A stretch of DNA of 64,000 nt from DAIMFL01 sp964372215 (GTDB lineage: Bacteria; Pseudomonadota; Alphaproteobacteria; Dongiales; Dongiaceae). Every line of letters begins with the position of its first letter. The stretch's first letter is position 1. Positions 1 to 8,739 of this stretch are shown piece by piece. The notes beneath the pieces were generated by a model. It had not been told where the DNA came from and did not search any database. It worked only from the letters and a program-made list of their open reading frames with translations. The stretch covers positions 1 through 64,000 of the forward strand of contig CAYJQC010000006.1 in the NCBI GenBank assembly GCA_964372215.1, written 5' to 3'. The position numbers were made by a program, and so were the translations under genes.

Positions 1-1124
1 TTGGTCGAGATCGGCGCCACCTGGTAGAGCCGGGTCTCGCGGAACTTGCGCTCGATGTCGTATTCCTCGGCGAAGCCGAAGCCGCCATGGGTTTGCAGGC
101 ACATGTCGGCGGCGTGCCAGGAGGCCTCGGCGGCCAGCAGCTTCGCAATGTTGGCCTCGGCGCCGCAGGGCGCGCCGGCGTCGAACAGCGCGGCGGCGTG
201 GGCGACCGCCAGGCCGGCGGCATGCAGTTCCACATGGCAGCGGGCGATCGGGAACTGGACCCCCTGGTTCTGGCCGATCGGCCGGCCGAACACCACGCGC
301 TCGCTTGCATAGGCGACCGCCTTGTCGATGAACCAGCGGGCGTCGCCCAGGCATTCCGCGGCGATCAAGATGCGCTCGGCGTTCATGCCGTCGAGCACCT
401 GGCGGAAGCCCTTGTGCTCCTCGCCGATCAGTCCGTCGGCGGGGACCGGCAGGTCGTCGAAGAATACCTCGGTCGTGGCGTGGTTCATCATGGTCGCCAC
501 CGGCCGGATGCGCAGGGTGCCGGGCGGCGCGGCGCGCATGTCGACCAGGAACAGCGATAGCCCGTCGCTGCGCGCCGGCAGCGAGCCCTTGGGTGCGGTG
601 CGCGCCAGCAGCAGCATGAGGTCGGAATGCTCGGCCCGGCTGGTCCACAGCTTGCGGCCGTTCACCAGATAGCGCGCGCCGTCGTGCCGCGCCGTGGTGG
701 CGATCGACAGCGTGTCGGTGCCGGCATCGGCCTCGGTCACCGCGAAGGCCTGCAGGCGGAGCGTGCCGTCGGCGATCTGCGGCAGGTAGCGGCGCTTCTG
801 TTCCGCGCTGCCGTGCCGCAGCAGCGCGCCCATGGTGTACATCTGGGCGTGGCAGGCGGCGCCGTTGCAGCCGGATTCGTGGACCGTCTCCAGAATCGCG
901 GCGGCGGCGCCGAGGGGCAGGCCGCTGCCGCCGTATTCCTCGGGGATCAGGGCGGCGAGCAGCCCCGCCGCTGCCATCGCCTGCACGAACTCGCTGGGAT
1001 AGGCGCGGCGGCGGTCGAGGTCGCGCCAATAAGCGCCGGGGAAACGATCGCAGAGCGCGCGCGTGGTCGCGCGGATCTGCTCCATCTCCTCGGTCCCGAC
1101 AGGTGACTGCCGCTCAACGCTCAT
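1..1124 (-). CDS. Acyl-CoA dehydrogenase family protein (3' end outside window)
   Basis: The protein starts MSVERQSPVG and about 374 residues are visible before the window edge cuts off the C-terminus. It has the acyl-CoA dehydrogenase fold: the flavin and substrate signature VTEADAGTDT lies near residues 129-138, and HGGFGFAEEYDIERKFRETR near the C-terminus. Where classical short-chain enzymes have the EGTxE catalytic glutamate, this one reads QVAPISTN, a known variant subgroup, so the catalytic base may differ. It would oxidise an acyl-CoA with FAD. The start codon overlaps the stop of the upstream CoA-transferase in an ATGA, so the two are translationally coupled. It is the last visible gene of the leftward operon. 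The substrate is unknown. Confidence 0.9.
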   Translation of the reverse strand, partial: MSVERQSPVGTEEMEQIRATTRALCDRFPGAYWRDLDRRRAYPSEFVQAMAAAGLLAALIPEEYGGSGLPLGAAAAILETVHESGCNGAACHAQMYTMGALLRHGSAEQKRRYLPQIADGTLRLQAFAVTEADAGTDTLSIATTARHDGARYLVNGRKLWTSRAEHSDLMLLLARTAPKGSLPARSDGLSLFLVDMRAAPPGTLRIRPVATMMNHATTEVFFDDLPVPADGLIGEEHKGFRQVLDGMNAERILIAAECLGDARWFIDKAVAYASERVVFGRPIGQNQGVQFPIARCHVELHAAGLAVAHAAALFDAGAPCGAEANIAKLLAAEASWHAADMCLQTHGGFGFAEEYDIERKFRETRLYQVAPIST

Positions 1125-2266
1125 GATCGCATCCCCTCGCTCGCGGTCTGGAACTCGGCGCGCAGCGCCGAGTCATGGGCGCCGAGCGCCGGCACCGGGC
1201 CGAAGCGCCGGTCCGCGCCGTCGATGCGCGCCGCCGGGGCGAACAGCTCGAGCGGCCCGCCGGGCGTGTCGATGGTGGTCATGCGGCGCTGCGGATGGCG
1301 GGCGATGTCGTCGAGGCTCGATAGCCTGCCATAGGCGATCCGCGCGGCGTCGAGCCGGCCAGTGATCTCGTTCCCCGGCAGCCGGCCGAGCGCCGCCTGC
1401 ACCGCCGCGTCGAGCGCCGCCCGGTGGGCGACCCGGTCGCGGTTGCGGGCGAAGCGCGGATCGTCGGCCAGCGCCGGCGCCTCAAGCACGCGCGCGCACA
1501 GCACGCGCCACTCCGCCTCGCTCTGGATCGAGATCAGGAACGCGGCGCCGTCGGCGCCGTGGAACAATCCGTAGGGCGCGATCGAGGGATGGGCGAGGCC
1601 GAGGCGCCGCGGCGTGGCGCCGCCATAGGCGTGCTGGACATGGGGCACGTTCATCCAGTCCATCATGCTGTGGAACAGCGAGACCTCGATCGCAGCACCC
1701 TGGCCGGTGCGGCCGCGGCGGATCAGCGCCTCCAGGATCGCCTCGTAGGCGTGCATGCCGGTGGCGATGTCGCAGACCGAGACGCCGACCCGCGCCGGCG
1801 AGTCCGGCGTGCCGGTCACCCCGGCCAAGCCGCTCTCGGCCTGGACCAGGAGGTCATAGGCCTTGCGCTCGCGATAGGGGCCGAAATCGCCGTAGCCGGA
1901 GATGTCGCAGGCGATGAGCGACGGATGGCCGGCGCGCAGGTCCGCGCTGCCGAGGCCGAGGCGTTGGGCGGTGCCCGGCGCCAGGTTCTGGATGAACACG
2001 TCGGCGCGCGCCACCATGCGCTTGACCAGCGCCACATCGTCCGCCGCCTTGAGGTCGACCCGGCAGGATTCCTTGCCGCGGTTGAGCCAGACGAAATAGG
2101 ACGACAAGCCCTGGGCGTAGCCGTCGTAGTGGCGGGCGAAATCGCCGTCCTCGCGCTCCAGCTTGATGACCCGCGCCCCGGCATCGGCCAGCCGGCACGA
2201 GGCATAGGGCGCCGCCACCGCCTGCTCGAGGGCGACGACCAGGAGATCCTGCAGCGGCAGCGTCAT
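1121..2266 (-). CDS. CaiB/BaiF-type class III CoA-transferase
   Basis: This 381-residue protein moves CoA between a donor acyl-CoA and a carboxylic acid. The N-terminus (LLVVALEQAVAAPYASCRLA, LKLERED-like segment, NRGKESCRVDL) and the KAYDLLVQAESG segment, whose Asp is the expected catalytic nucleophile, are typical of the formyl-CoA transferase family. The ATG at 2266 was chosen because family homology begins there; the open frame upstream to 2791 is low-complexity. It overlaps the acyl-CoA dehydrogenase by 4 bp, so it probably activates the acid that the dehydrogenase oxidises. The family includes CaiB of carnitine metabolism, but sequence alone does not fix the substrate. Confidence 0.9.
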   Translation of the reverse strand: MTLPLQDLLVVALEQAVAAPYASCRLADAGARVIKLEREDGDFARHYDGYAQGLSSYFVWLNRGKESCRVDLKAADDVALVKRMVARADVFIQNLAPGTAQRLGLGSADLRAGHPSLIACDISGYGDFGPYRERKAYDLLVQAESGLAGVTGTPDSPARVGVSVCDIATGMHAYEAILEALIRRGRTGQGAAIEVSLFHSMMDWMNVPHVQHAYGGATPRRLGLAHPSIAPYGLFHGADGAAFLISIQSEAEWRVLCARVLEAPALADDPRFARNRDRVAHRAALDAAVQAALGRLPGNEITGRLDAARIAYGRLSSLDDIARHPQRRMTTIDTPGGPLELFAPAARIDGADRRFGPVPALGAHDSALRAEFQTASEGMRS

Positions 2267-2516
2267 GACGCCCGATCCAGTGGGTCCGGTGGCAGTGCCC
2301 GCCATCATTTCCGGATCCGGCGGAGAAGGCAAAGCCGCAATCGACGCGTGGGTGGATCGCGTGCGGTCGGCGCCATTCGAAGAGCTGGCCGAACAGGCCC
2401 GGCGCTCGATCGCCCGGATCCTTGCCGAGTCTTCGGAGTTCCTGGAGCTCAGGCAGGAGTCGGATGAACTCGACGCGTGGAAGCGTTCGGTCGACGAGGT
2501 CTCAGCGCGCCTCTGA
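2265..2516 (+). CDS. Small hypothetical protein, 83 aa
   Basis: A short frame fills the 300-bp gap between the sulfatase and the CoA-transferase on the opposite strand. It has a balanced, acidic, probably helical composition (for example AWVDRVRSAPFEELAEQARR, then a Glu/Ser-rich stretch) rather than the Arg/Ala/Pro-rich look of shadow frames. Its ATG falls in the palindromic CATG that is also the CoA-transferase start on the other strand, so if both starts are right the two genes begin on the same four bases. I recognise no domain and see no clear ribosome binding site. It may be real, a remnant, or chance. Confidence 0.35.
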   Translation: MTPDPVGPVAVPAIISGSGGEGKAAIDAWVDRVRSAPFEELAEQARRSIARILAESSEFLELRQESDELDAWKRSVDEVSARL

Positions 2517-2565
2517 CGCAGATTGCCCGAGATTCCTGCGGGAATCGTGCATTCGATCCGGCTCG

Positions 2566-4068
2566 CTAGCGCGGCCGACGCAGGGCCCGGTCGGGATCGG
2601 GACGGCCGTCGTTGTAGTTGCGCCAGTAGCTGCCGGCGGCGTCGACGGTCGGCGCGTAGTCCCAGGGCGCGATCCGGCCGGTCGTGAGGGCGTCGTGCAC
2701 GACACGGCGCCGGCGCTGGCTGTCGAGCACGGCGTCGCGCAGCGCGTCGAGATCCCATCTGGCGTTCGCGTCGGCCACCAGCGCGGCGCACTCGCCCGCA
2801 TGCTCGGCGCGCCCGGCGAGGTCGGCGCGCTCCAGCGGATCGCTGGCGAGGTCGAACAGCATCGGGGCGCCGCCGCGCATGTGGACCAGCTTGTAGTCGC
2901 CCCGGCGCAGCATCACCACCGGCTCGCCGTAGCCTTCGGCCAGGTACTCGCCCGATATCTCGCCCCGGGGCGCGGTGCCGTGGCGCAGGGCCGGCAGCAG
3001 GCTCGCGCCATCGCCGTCACCATCGGTCTGCCATCGGGCGAGTTCGGCGAACGTCGGCAGCAGGTCGAGATGGGACACCGCCGGCACGATGCGCTGGCCG
3101 GCCCGTAGCCCGGGCCCGGCGACGATCAGCGGCACCCGCACGGCGCGCTCGTAGAACGTCATCTTGTACCAGAGCCCGCGCTCGCCCAGCATGTCGCCAT
3201 GGTCCGACGTGACCACCACCACGGTGTCGTCGGCGACGCCCGCGGTCTCCAGGGTGGCGAGCAGCCGCCCGAGCAGGGCGTCGCAATAGGAGATCATGGC
3301 GTAGTAGGCGTGGCGGGCGCGGCGCACGTCGTCGTCGGAAACCGGGATCTCGCCGCGGTCGTAGAGCTCGTACATGCGCTGCTCGACCGCGTTGCGCCGC
3401 GCCGGCGCCGGCAGTTCCGGCATGTCGATCGTGGCGGGATCGTAGAGTTCCCAGAACCGCCGCAGCGCGCGATAGGGATCGTGCGGATGCATGACCGAGA
3501 CGGTCAGCATGAACGGCCGGCCGTCGGGGCGATCCGCGGCGCCGTGCAGCCACTGCACCGCCTTGAAGCAGGCATCCTCGTCGTATTGCAGCGACAGGGA
3601 ATAGTCGCACGGGCCGGCCTCGGCCACCGACTGCAGGCTGTGGTACCAGTGTTGCACCACCTCCGGATGGTCCCAGTCGGGGGTCCAGCCGAAGTCGGAG
3701 GGCGAGAGATCGGTGGTCAGCCGCTCCTCGTAGCCATGGAGCTGGTCGGCGCCGGCGAAATCCATCTTGCCCGACAGGCAGGTGCGCCAGCCGGCGCGGC
3801 GCAGATGGTGGAGCAGGGTGGGGACCGAGGACGGCAGCTCGGCGGCGTTGTCGTAGGCGCCGATGCGCGACGGCAAGCGGCCGGTCAGCATGGCGAAGCG
3901 CGCCGGCGAGCACAGCGGCGAGGCGCAATAGGCGTTCTCGAACACCGTGCCGCGGCGCGCCAGGGCGTCGAGATGGGGCGTCTTCGCCACGCCATGGCCA
4001 TAGGCCGGCAGCGACAGCGCCGCCATCTGGTCGAACACGACGAAGAGGATGTTGGAGGCTGTGGTCAA
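2566..4068 (-). CDS. betC: Choline-sulfatase-like arylsulfatase
   Basis: This is a type I sulfatase, expected to hydrolyse choline-O-sulfate or a related sulfate ester. Counting from the TTG at 4068 (about 500 aa), the formylglycine motif CSPAR is at 53-57, preceded by TPHLDALARRGTVFENAYC and followed by LTGRLP; GWRTCLSGKMDF and SDHGDMLGERGLW complete the metal and sulfate site. The C-terminus (RRRVVHDALTTGR, APWDYAP) matches the specific choline-sulfatase C-terminal domain. An ATG at 4197 adds 43 low-complexity residues and I consider it less likely; neither start has a good ribosome site. It sits inside a catabolic operon with aldehyde dehydrogenase and BKACE, not next to betAB. Family assignment is firm; the exact substrate is inferred. 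Confidence 0.88.
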   Translation of the reverse strand: MTTASNILFVVFDQMAALSLPAYGHGVAKTPHLDALARRGTVFENAYCASPLCSPARFAMLTGRLPSRIGAYDNAAELPSSVPTLLHHLRRAGWRTCLSGKMDFAGADQLHGYEERLTTDLSPSDFGWTPDWDHPEVVQHWYHSLQSVAEAGPCDYSLSLQYDEDACFKAVQWLHGAADRPDGRPFMLTVSVMHPHDPYRALRRFWELYDPATIDMPELPAPARRNAVEQRMYELYDRGEIPVSDDDVRRARHAYYAMISYCDALLGRLLATLETAGVADDTVVVVTSDHGDMLGERGLWYKMTFYERAVRVPLIVAGPGLRAGQRIVPAVSHLDLLPTFAELARWQTDGDGDGASLLPALRHGTAPRGEISGEYLAEGYGEPVVMLRRGDYKLVHMRGGAPMLFDLASDPLERADLAGRAEHAGECAALVADANARWDLDALRDAVLDSQRRRRVVHDALTTGRIAPWDYAPTVDAAGSYWRNYNDGRPDPDRALRRPR

Positions 4069-4206
4069 GGGAGGGCTCGGTCGTCCCGCGGAATCCACCC
4101 TGCCGGACGGCCGGGCGGTCGGCGGCGCAGCATAGCCCGAGACCGTGAATCCCGTGGCCTGCGATTTTCTCCGCCGCGTCCGATGGCGTCGCGACATTCG
4201 GGCGGG

Positions 4207-4686
4207 TTACAGCAGCGGCGCGCGGCTCACCACCACCGCATCGGGGTCGGCGTAGATCCAGTCGCCGGGCCGGATCGTGACTCCGGCAAAGGTCAGCGGC
4301 AGATCGCGCTCACCGCCGATCTCGACCTCGCCGCGGCGCGCCGTGGTGCCGAGCGCCTTGACCCCGAACTCCAGCCGGTCGATCGCCCGGCTGTCGCGGA
4401 TTGCGCCGAACACCACGGCCCCGGCCCAGCCGTTGCGCAGCGCGGCGGCGGCGATCCGGTCGCCCATCAGGGCGACGCGCAGCGATCCGCCGCCATCGAT
4501 CACCAGGACCCGGCCGTCCCCCTTGGTGTCCGCCACCGCCCGCACCGGACGGTGATCCTCGCGGGTCCGGATGGTCACGCAGGGGCCGGCGAAGCAGGCA
4601 TGCCGGCCGAAGCCGCGGAACTGGGCGTCGAGCACCGACAGTGCGTCCGGATGCGCGTCCCAGAGATCGGCGGTGGCGAATTCCAT
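4207..4686 (-). CDS. rraA: RraA-family protein (4-hydroxy-4-methyl-2-oxoglutarate aldolase type)
   Basis: A 159-residue protein of the RraA/HMG-CHA aldolase family, full length for the family. The glycine-rich GDGRVLVIDGGGSLRVALMG and the GAIRDSRAID segment form the conserved active site, where the Arg-Asp pair binds metal and pyruvate. Homologues either inhibit RNase E in gammaproteobacteria or act as class II pyruvate aldolases and oxaloacetate decarboxylases. In a catabolic operon between aldehyde dehydrogenase and a sulfatase, the aldolase or decarboxylase role is more likely; that is inference. The spacing of 24 bp to the upstream gene fits one transcript. Confidence 0.88.
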   Translation of the reverse strand: MEFATADLWDAHPDALSVLDAQFRGFGRHACFAGPCVTIRTREDHRPVRAVADTKGDGRVLVIDGGGSLRVALMGDRIAAAALRNGWAGAVVFGAIRDSRAIDRLEFGVKALGTTARRGEVEIGGERDLPLTFAGVTIRPGDWIYADPDAVVVSRAPLL

Positions 4687-4710
4687 CGGGACTCCCCGGC
4701 GTGCCGTCGT

Positions 4711-6162
4711 CTAGGGCGCCGTCACGCTGATCAGCTTGTAGTGCAGATAGGCCTCGATCCCGGCGCGTCCGCCCTCGTAGCCGTAGCCGCTGTCCTTCAG
4801 TCCGCCGATCGGCATGTCCGCCAGGGACGGGCACATCTGGTTGATGCCGATATTGCCGGCCTCGAGCCGGTCGGCGAACCACTCGGCGGTCCCCAGGGAC
4901 GCGGTGAAGACATAGGCGGTGAAGCCATAGGACAGCCGGTTGGCGCGGGCGAGCGCCTCGTCGAGATCGTCGAACGCGGCCATCGGGGCGATCGGCCCGA
5001 ACGGCTCCTCGTTCATGACCAGCGCCGCGTCCGGCACCTCGGAGAGCACGGTCGGCGCCCAGAACCACCCCTTCCGCGCCAGGCGCTCGCCGCCGAGCAG
5101 CACGCCGGCGCCTCCTGCGACGGCGTCGCGCGTGTAGCGCTCCATCGCGTCGATCCGGCGCTGGTTGGCCAGCGGTCCCATGCGGGTCGCGGGATCGAGC
5201 CCGTCGCCGACCGCCAGCGCGCGGGCGGCGGCGGTGAACTTCTCGGCGAACTCGGCGTAGCGGCTGCGGTGCAAATAGAACCGGCTGGGCGCGATGCAGG
5301 ACTGGCCGGCCGAGGTGAACTTGAACGGGATGGTGGCGGCGACCGCGGCGTCGACGTCGCCGTCGGCGCACAGGATGACCGGCGCGTGGCCGCCGAGCTC
5401 GAAGGTGCAGCGCTTCAGGTCGGCCGCCGCGAGCCGCGCCAGTTCCTTGCCGACCCGGGTCGAGCCGGTGAAGGAGATCTTGCGCACCGCCGGCGCGTCC
5501 AGGAGCTGGCGGGCGACCGCCGGCGGGTCGCCGAACACGAGATTGACCACGCCCGGCGGCATGCCCGCCTCGGCCAGGCACGCGACGATGGCCGCCGCGG
5601 TATAAGGCGCCTCCTCCGCCGCCTTGAGCACCACCGGGCAGCCGGCGGCCAAGGCGGCGCCGAGCTTGCGCGCCGCCAGCACGGCGGGAAAGTTCCAGGC
5701 GGTGAACGCTGCGACCACGCCGATCGGCGCGGGCACGCGGCGGCGGGTCGATCCCGGCACGCGGCCGGGGACGCTGGTGCCGCCGATGCGCGGCGCTTCC
5801 TCGCCGTTCCAGGTCAGGGTCTCGATCGCGCGGGTCAGCTCGCCGCGCGATTCCGCCAGGGTCTTGCCCTGCTCCAGGGTCAACAGCCGCGCGGCATCCG
5901 CGATGCGTTCGCGCAGCAGGCCGGCGGCCCGGATCAGGATCGCGCCGCGATCCGCCGCCGATGTCGCGCGCCAGGAGGCCGCCGCGTCGGACGCGGCGGC
6001 GATTGCCGCCGCGACCTGGGACGGCGCGGCCAGGCCGACCCGGCCCATGGCGGATTCGGTCGCGGGGTCGATGACGTCGCAGGCGCCGCCTTCGCCCGGG
6101 CACCAGGCGCCGTCGATGAAGAGCTGGACCGGCGGTCGCGGCGCACCGCGCTCAGCGGACAT
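4711..6162 (-). CDS. NAD(P)-dependent aldehyde dehydrogenase (GabD-like)
   Basis: A 483-residue member of the aldehyde dehydrogenase superfamily that oxidises an aldehyde to its acid. TAWNFPAVLA near 155-164 is the cofactor loop, FTGSTRVGKE near 231-240 is the Rossmann motif, the catalytic Glu255 sits in FELGGHAP and the nucleophile Cys289 in AGQSCIAPSR. The C-terminal NEEPFGPIAPM motif is intact. Family resemblance is closest to succinate-semialdehyde and betaine-aldehyde type enzymes. The gene start lies inside the end of the SDR gene (11-bp overlap). With the amine oxidase upstream it would take the aldehyde that amine oxidation releases. Confidence 0.92.
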   Translation of the reverse strand: MSAERGAPRPPVQLFIDGAWCPGEGGACDVIDPATESAMGRVGLAAPSQVAAAIAAASDAAASWRATSAADRGAILIRAAGLLRERIADAARLLTLEQGKTLAESRGELTRAIETLTWNGEEAPRIGGTSVPGRVPGSTRRRVPAPIGVVAAFTAWNFPAVLAARKLGAALAAGCPVVLKAAEEAPYTAAAIVACLAEAGMPPGVVNLVFGDPPAVARQLLDAPAVRKISFTGSTRVGKELARLAAADLKRCTFELGGHAPVILCADGDVDAAVAATIPFKFTSAGQSCIAPSRFYLHRSRYAEFAEKFTAAARALAVGDGLDPATRMGPLANQRRIDAMERYTRDAVAGGAGVLLGGERLARKGWFWAPTVLSEVPDAALVMNEEPFGPIAPMAAFDDLDEALARANRLSYGFTAYVFTASLGTAEWFADRLEAGNIGINQMCPSLADMPIGGLKDSGYGYEGGRAGIEAYLHYKLISVTAP

Positions 6163-6910
6163 AGCTCGCGCCGTTGATGTCGATCGTCGTGCCGGTGGCG
6201 TGGCGGGCCAGGCCGGAGGCCAGGAAGGCGATGGTGTTGGCGATGTCCTGCGGCTCGGCGATTTCGCCGAGCGGAATCCCCTCGGCCGCCGCGGCGACGC
6301 CGTGATCGCGGAAGAAGGCGGCGTTCAGGCTGGTGCGCACGAATCCCGGCGCGATCGCGAAGGCGGTGACGTTGTCGCGGCCGAAATGCCGGGCGATGGT
6401 GCGGGTCATCGCCACCACCCCGCCCTTGGAGGCGGCATAGTGCATGTAGTCGGCGTCGTCGCCGCGAAACGCGGCGCGGCTCGCCAGGTTGACGATGATG
6501 CCGCCGCCGCGGTCCTTGAAATGCCGGATCGCCTCGCGGCAGAAATGCCCGGCCGCCACCAGGTTGATCTGCAGGGTCCGGTGCCAGGACGCCGCCCAGG
6601 CGTCGAAGGGGTCGCCGATGTCGGCGGATTCGTAGATCCCGGCATTGTTCACCAGCACGTCGACGCGGCCCTGCCAGGCGACGGCGTCGGCCCAGATGCG
6701 CGGCACCTCGGCGTCCGCCGCCAGGTCGCCGGTCACCACGTGGCAGCGGCCTGGCCCGAGCTCCTTCAGGATGTCGGCGGCGGCGCCCTCGGCGCGCAGG
6801 TCGTGCAGCACCGCCTGGCCGCCGGCGCCGACCACGGTGCGCACCGTGGCGGCGCCGATCCCGCCCGACCCCCCGGTCACCAGCACGACCTTTCCGGCAA
6901 GATTGATCAT
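6152..6910 (-). CDS. SDR-family NAD(P)-dependent oxidoreductase
   Basis: A classical short-chain dehydrogenase of 252 residues. It has the cofactor motif TGGSGGIGAA near the N-terminus, NNAGIY, a catalytic Ser region VNLASRAA and the YAASK active-site tetrad. The ATG at 6910 starts MINLAGKVVLVTGG and follows a GGGGA-like ribosome site; the longer frame to 7060 is antisense-like. It lies 14 bp after the cupin gene and overlaps the aldehyde dehydrogenase start. A plausible job is oxidising a secondary hydroxyl to the beta-keto acid needed by BKACE, taking the place of the carnitine dehydrogenase that is absent here. That is inference. Confidence 0.9.
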   Translation of the reverse strand: MINLAGKVVLVTGGSGGIGAATVRTVVGAGGQAVLHDLRAEGAAADILKELGPGRCHVVTGDLAADAEVPRIWADAVAWQGRVDVLVNNAGIYESADIGDPFDAWAASWHRTLQINLVAAGHFCREAIRHFKDRGGGIIVNLASRAAFRGDDADYMHYAASKGGVVAMTRTIARHFGRDNVTAFAIAPGFVRTSLNAAFFRDHGVAAAAEGIPLGEIAEPQDIANTIAFLASGLARHATGTTIDINGASYVR

Positions 6911-6924
6911 CGCTCGATCCCCGC

Positions 6925-7290
6925 TCAAGGTTCCGCCATGCCGTGGCGCGCCGCCCAGTCGATCGGGTAGAGCGCATAGAAATAGGCGCAGCGCCGGCCG
7001 GTCATGTCGTAGTCGAGGGTGACGCCCTCGGGCAGCCAGACGATGTCGCCGGCGCCGCATTCGAACTCGCCCTGGTCGGTGCGGACGATCATGCTGCCCT
7101 CGTGGATGAACAGGATCTCGTCGTACAGCGTGGTCCAGTGGACGCAGAGATCTTCGCCGATCTCCAGCCCGCCGCCCATGTGCTTGCTGATGCCGCCGTT
7201 GATCACCCGGGCGATCTTGGTATCGCCGCCCGGCGTCTTGCAGGGGATGAACGGCAATTCCTTGCGTTTGAAGTGCAGCGCCTTCGGCAT
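6925..7290 (-). CDS. Cupin-domain protein, EutQ-like
   Basis: A 121-residue single-domain cupin. The first cupin motif region (LCVHWTTLYDEILFIHEGSM) and the second (CGAGDIVWLPEGVTLDYDM) are visible, with Glu and His residues that could hold a metal. The layout resembles the cupin domain of ethanolamine-utilisation protein EutQ, and many such proteins accompany amine catabolic genes without a defined reaction. It lies between the FAD oxidoreductase and the SDR, with gaps of 31 and 14 bp, so it belongs to the operon. Function unknown beyond the fold. Confidence 0.8.
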   Translation of the reverse strand: MPKALHFKRKELPFIPCKTPGGDTKIARVINGGISKHMGGGLEIGEDLCVHWTTLYDEILFIHEGSMIVRTDQGEFECGAGDIVWLPEGVTLDYDMTGRRCAYFYALYPIDWAARHGMAEP

Positions 7291-7321
7291 CTTTCCCTCC
7301 CGTTCGGTGCTGGCGTGGTGA

Positions 7322-8734
7322 TCAGCTCTTGTTGACGCGCGACGTGGTGATGCCGCCCGGCGCCAGTCCGGCGAGCACGCGCACCAGCGGGCCCGGCTCG
7401 CGGTCGAGATAGGCCAGGCGATCCTTCCGCTTGATCGCGGCGCGCACCATGTGGGCGCCGATGTAGCGGATCGGTTCCGGCGGCAGCCAGCGCTCGGCCG
7501 GCCGCACCAGTCCGCAGCCGGACCACTCGTCCTTCGCGTCGAGCGCGAGCGACGCCAGGATGCGGCCGGCGACCGGCGTCGTCGCCACGCCGTTGCCGGA
7601 GAAGCCGTAGCCGTAGAATACGTTGGGCGCGCTCGGCAGGGCGCCGAAAAGCGGCAGGCCGCTGCGGGTGCGATCGATCGGGCCGCACCAGCTGTCGGCG
7701 AACTCCAGCTCGGCGAGCGCGGGATGGCCGCGGCGCACGCAGTCGCGGATGTCGTCCTCGCGCGCCGAGCGACCCTCGAACCGGGCGCCGCCCAGGCCGC
7801 CGAAGCCGATGATGCCGCCGGTGATGCCCGGGTTGAAGCGGTGGTTGCCGGTGGTGCGGAAGCCGGTGACGAAGAGCTGGGAATCGCCCATCAGCGGCCT
7901 GGCCTTGTAGCCGATCCGCTCGAGCAGCTCGGGCGCCGGTGCGGTCACCGCGTCGTCGCTGGCGATCACCAGGATGGCGGAACGCAGCTCGGGCAGGCCG
8001 GTCGACCAGGCGTTCATGGTCAGCACGACGCGTTCCGCCGTGACCGAGCCTTGGGCGGTGCGCACCACCGCCGGCGTCCGCCGATCGAGCCGGGTCATCG
8101 GCGAATTCTCGAACACCCGGACGCCGTGTTCCAGCACCACGCGGCGGAGCCCGCGCGCCAGCTTGCCGGGATGGATGGTGGCGGCGTCGGGATCGTGGAT
8201 GCCGGCCAGGAACGAGCGGCTGCCGGTCAGGCGTCCGATCTCGCCGGCGTCGACCCGCTGGAACGGTTGCAGGCGGTGCTGCGCCAGCGCCGCCAGGATG
8301 CCGTTCCAGGAGCCGACCTGGCGCTGGCAGGTGGCGCCCCAGATCCAGCCGTCGCGGCGGAACTCGGCGTCGATGCCGTGGGTGCGGCAGAAGGCGGCGA
8401 TGTGCTGGCCGGAATTCGCGAAGACATGTCCCAGCCGGATGGCGTCCTCGGTGCCGCAGAAGCTTTCCAGGGCCTGGAACTTGGCCCATTGCGACAGCAC
8501 CATGCCCGAGTTCCGCCCGCTGGCGCCGCCGCCGCAGATATCCGCCTCGACGATGGCGATATCGAGCGACGGCTGCCGGCGCTTGAGCTCGAGCGCGGTC
8601 CACATCCCGGCATAGCCGCCGCCGACGATGCAGATGTCGGCGCGCAGATCGCCTTCCAGCGCCGGGCAGTCCTCCTCGCCCGGCGCGATCGCCTCGCGCA
8701 GCCACGCACAGCGGCCTGCGATCCGCGTCTGCAT
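7322..8734 (-). CDS. FAD-dependent oxidoreductase of the DAO family (PuuB-like)
   Basis: A 470-residue flavoprotein with the dinucleotide motif CIVGGGYAGMWTALEL near residues 35-50, the VEADICGGGASGRNSG loop typical of gamma-glutamylputrescine oxidase and related amine oxidases, and a C-terminal FYGYGFSGNGVATTPVAGR flavin-binding segment. It should oxidise a primary, secondary or N-methyl amine to an imine or aldehyde. The distance to the thioesterase is 5 bp, so they are co-translated. It may feed the downstream aldehyde dehydrogenase. The substrate could be a polyamine-like or N-methylated amine imported by the adjacent PotD-type system. Confidence 0.9.
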   Translation of the reverse strand: MQTRIAGRCAWLREAIAPGEEDCPALEGDLRADICIVGGGYAGMWTALELKRRQPSLDIAIVEADICGGGASGRNSGMVLSQWAKFQALESFCGTEDAIRLGHVFANSGQHIAAFCRTHGIDAEFRRDGWIWGATCQRQVGSWNGILAALAQHRLQPFQRVDAGEIGRLTGSRSFLAGIHDPDAATIHPGKLARGLRRVVLEHGVRVFENSPMTRLDRRTPAVVRTAQGSVTAERVVLTMNAWSTGLPELRSAILVIASDDAVTAPAPELLERIGYKARPLMGDSQLFVTGFRTTGNHRFNPGITGGIIGFGGLGGARFEGRSAREDDIRDCVRRGHPALAELEFADSWCGPIDRTRSGLPLFGALPSAPNVFYGYGFSGNGVATTPVAGRILASLALDAKDEWSGCGLVRPAERWLPPEPIRYIGAHMVRAAIKRKDRLAYLDREPGPLVRVLAGLAPGGITTSRVNKS

Positions 8735-8739
8735 CGGCG

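Noticed and set aside
3199..6177. A 992-residue open frame on the plus strand
   Set aside because: It lies antisense to the sulfatase, RraA and aldehyde dehydrogenase genes, which have clear motifs; its Arg/Gly/Ala-rich composition is what high-GC shadow frames give.
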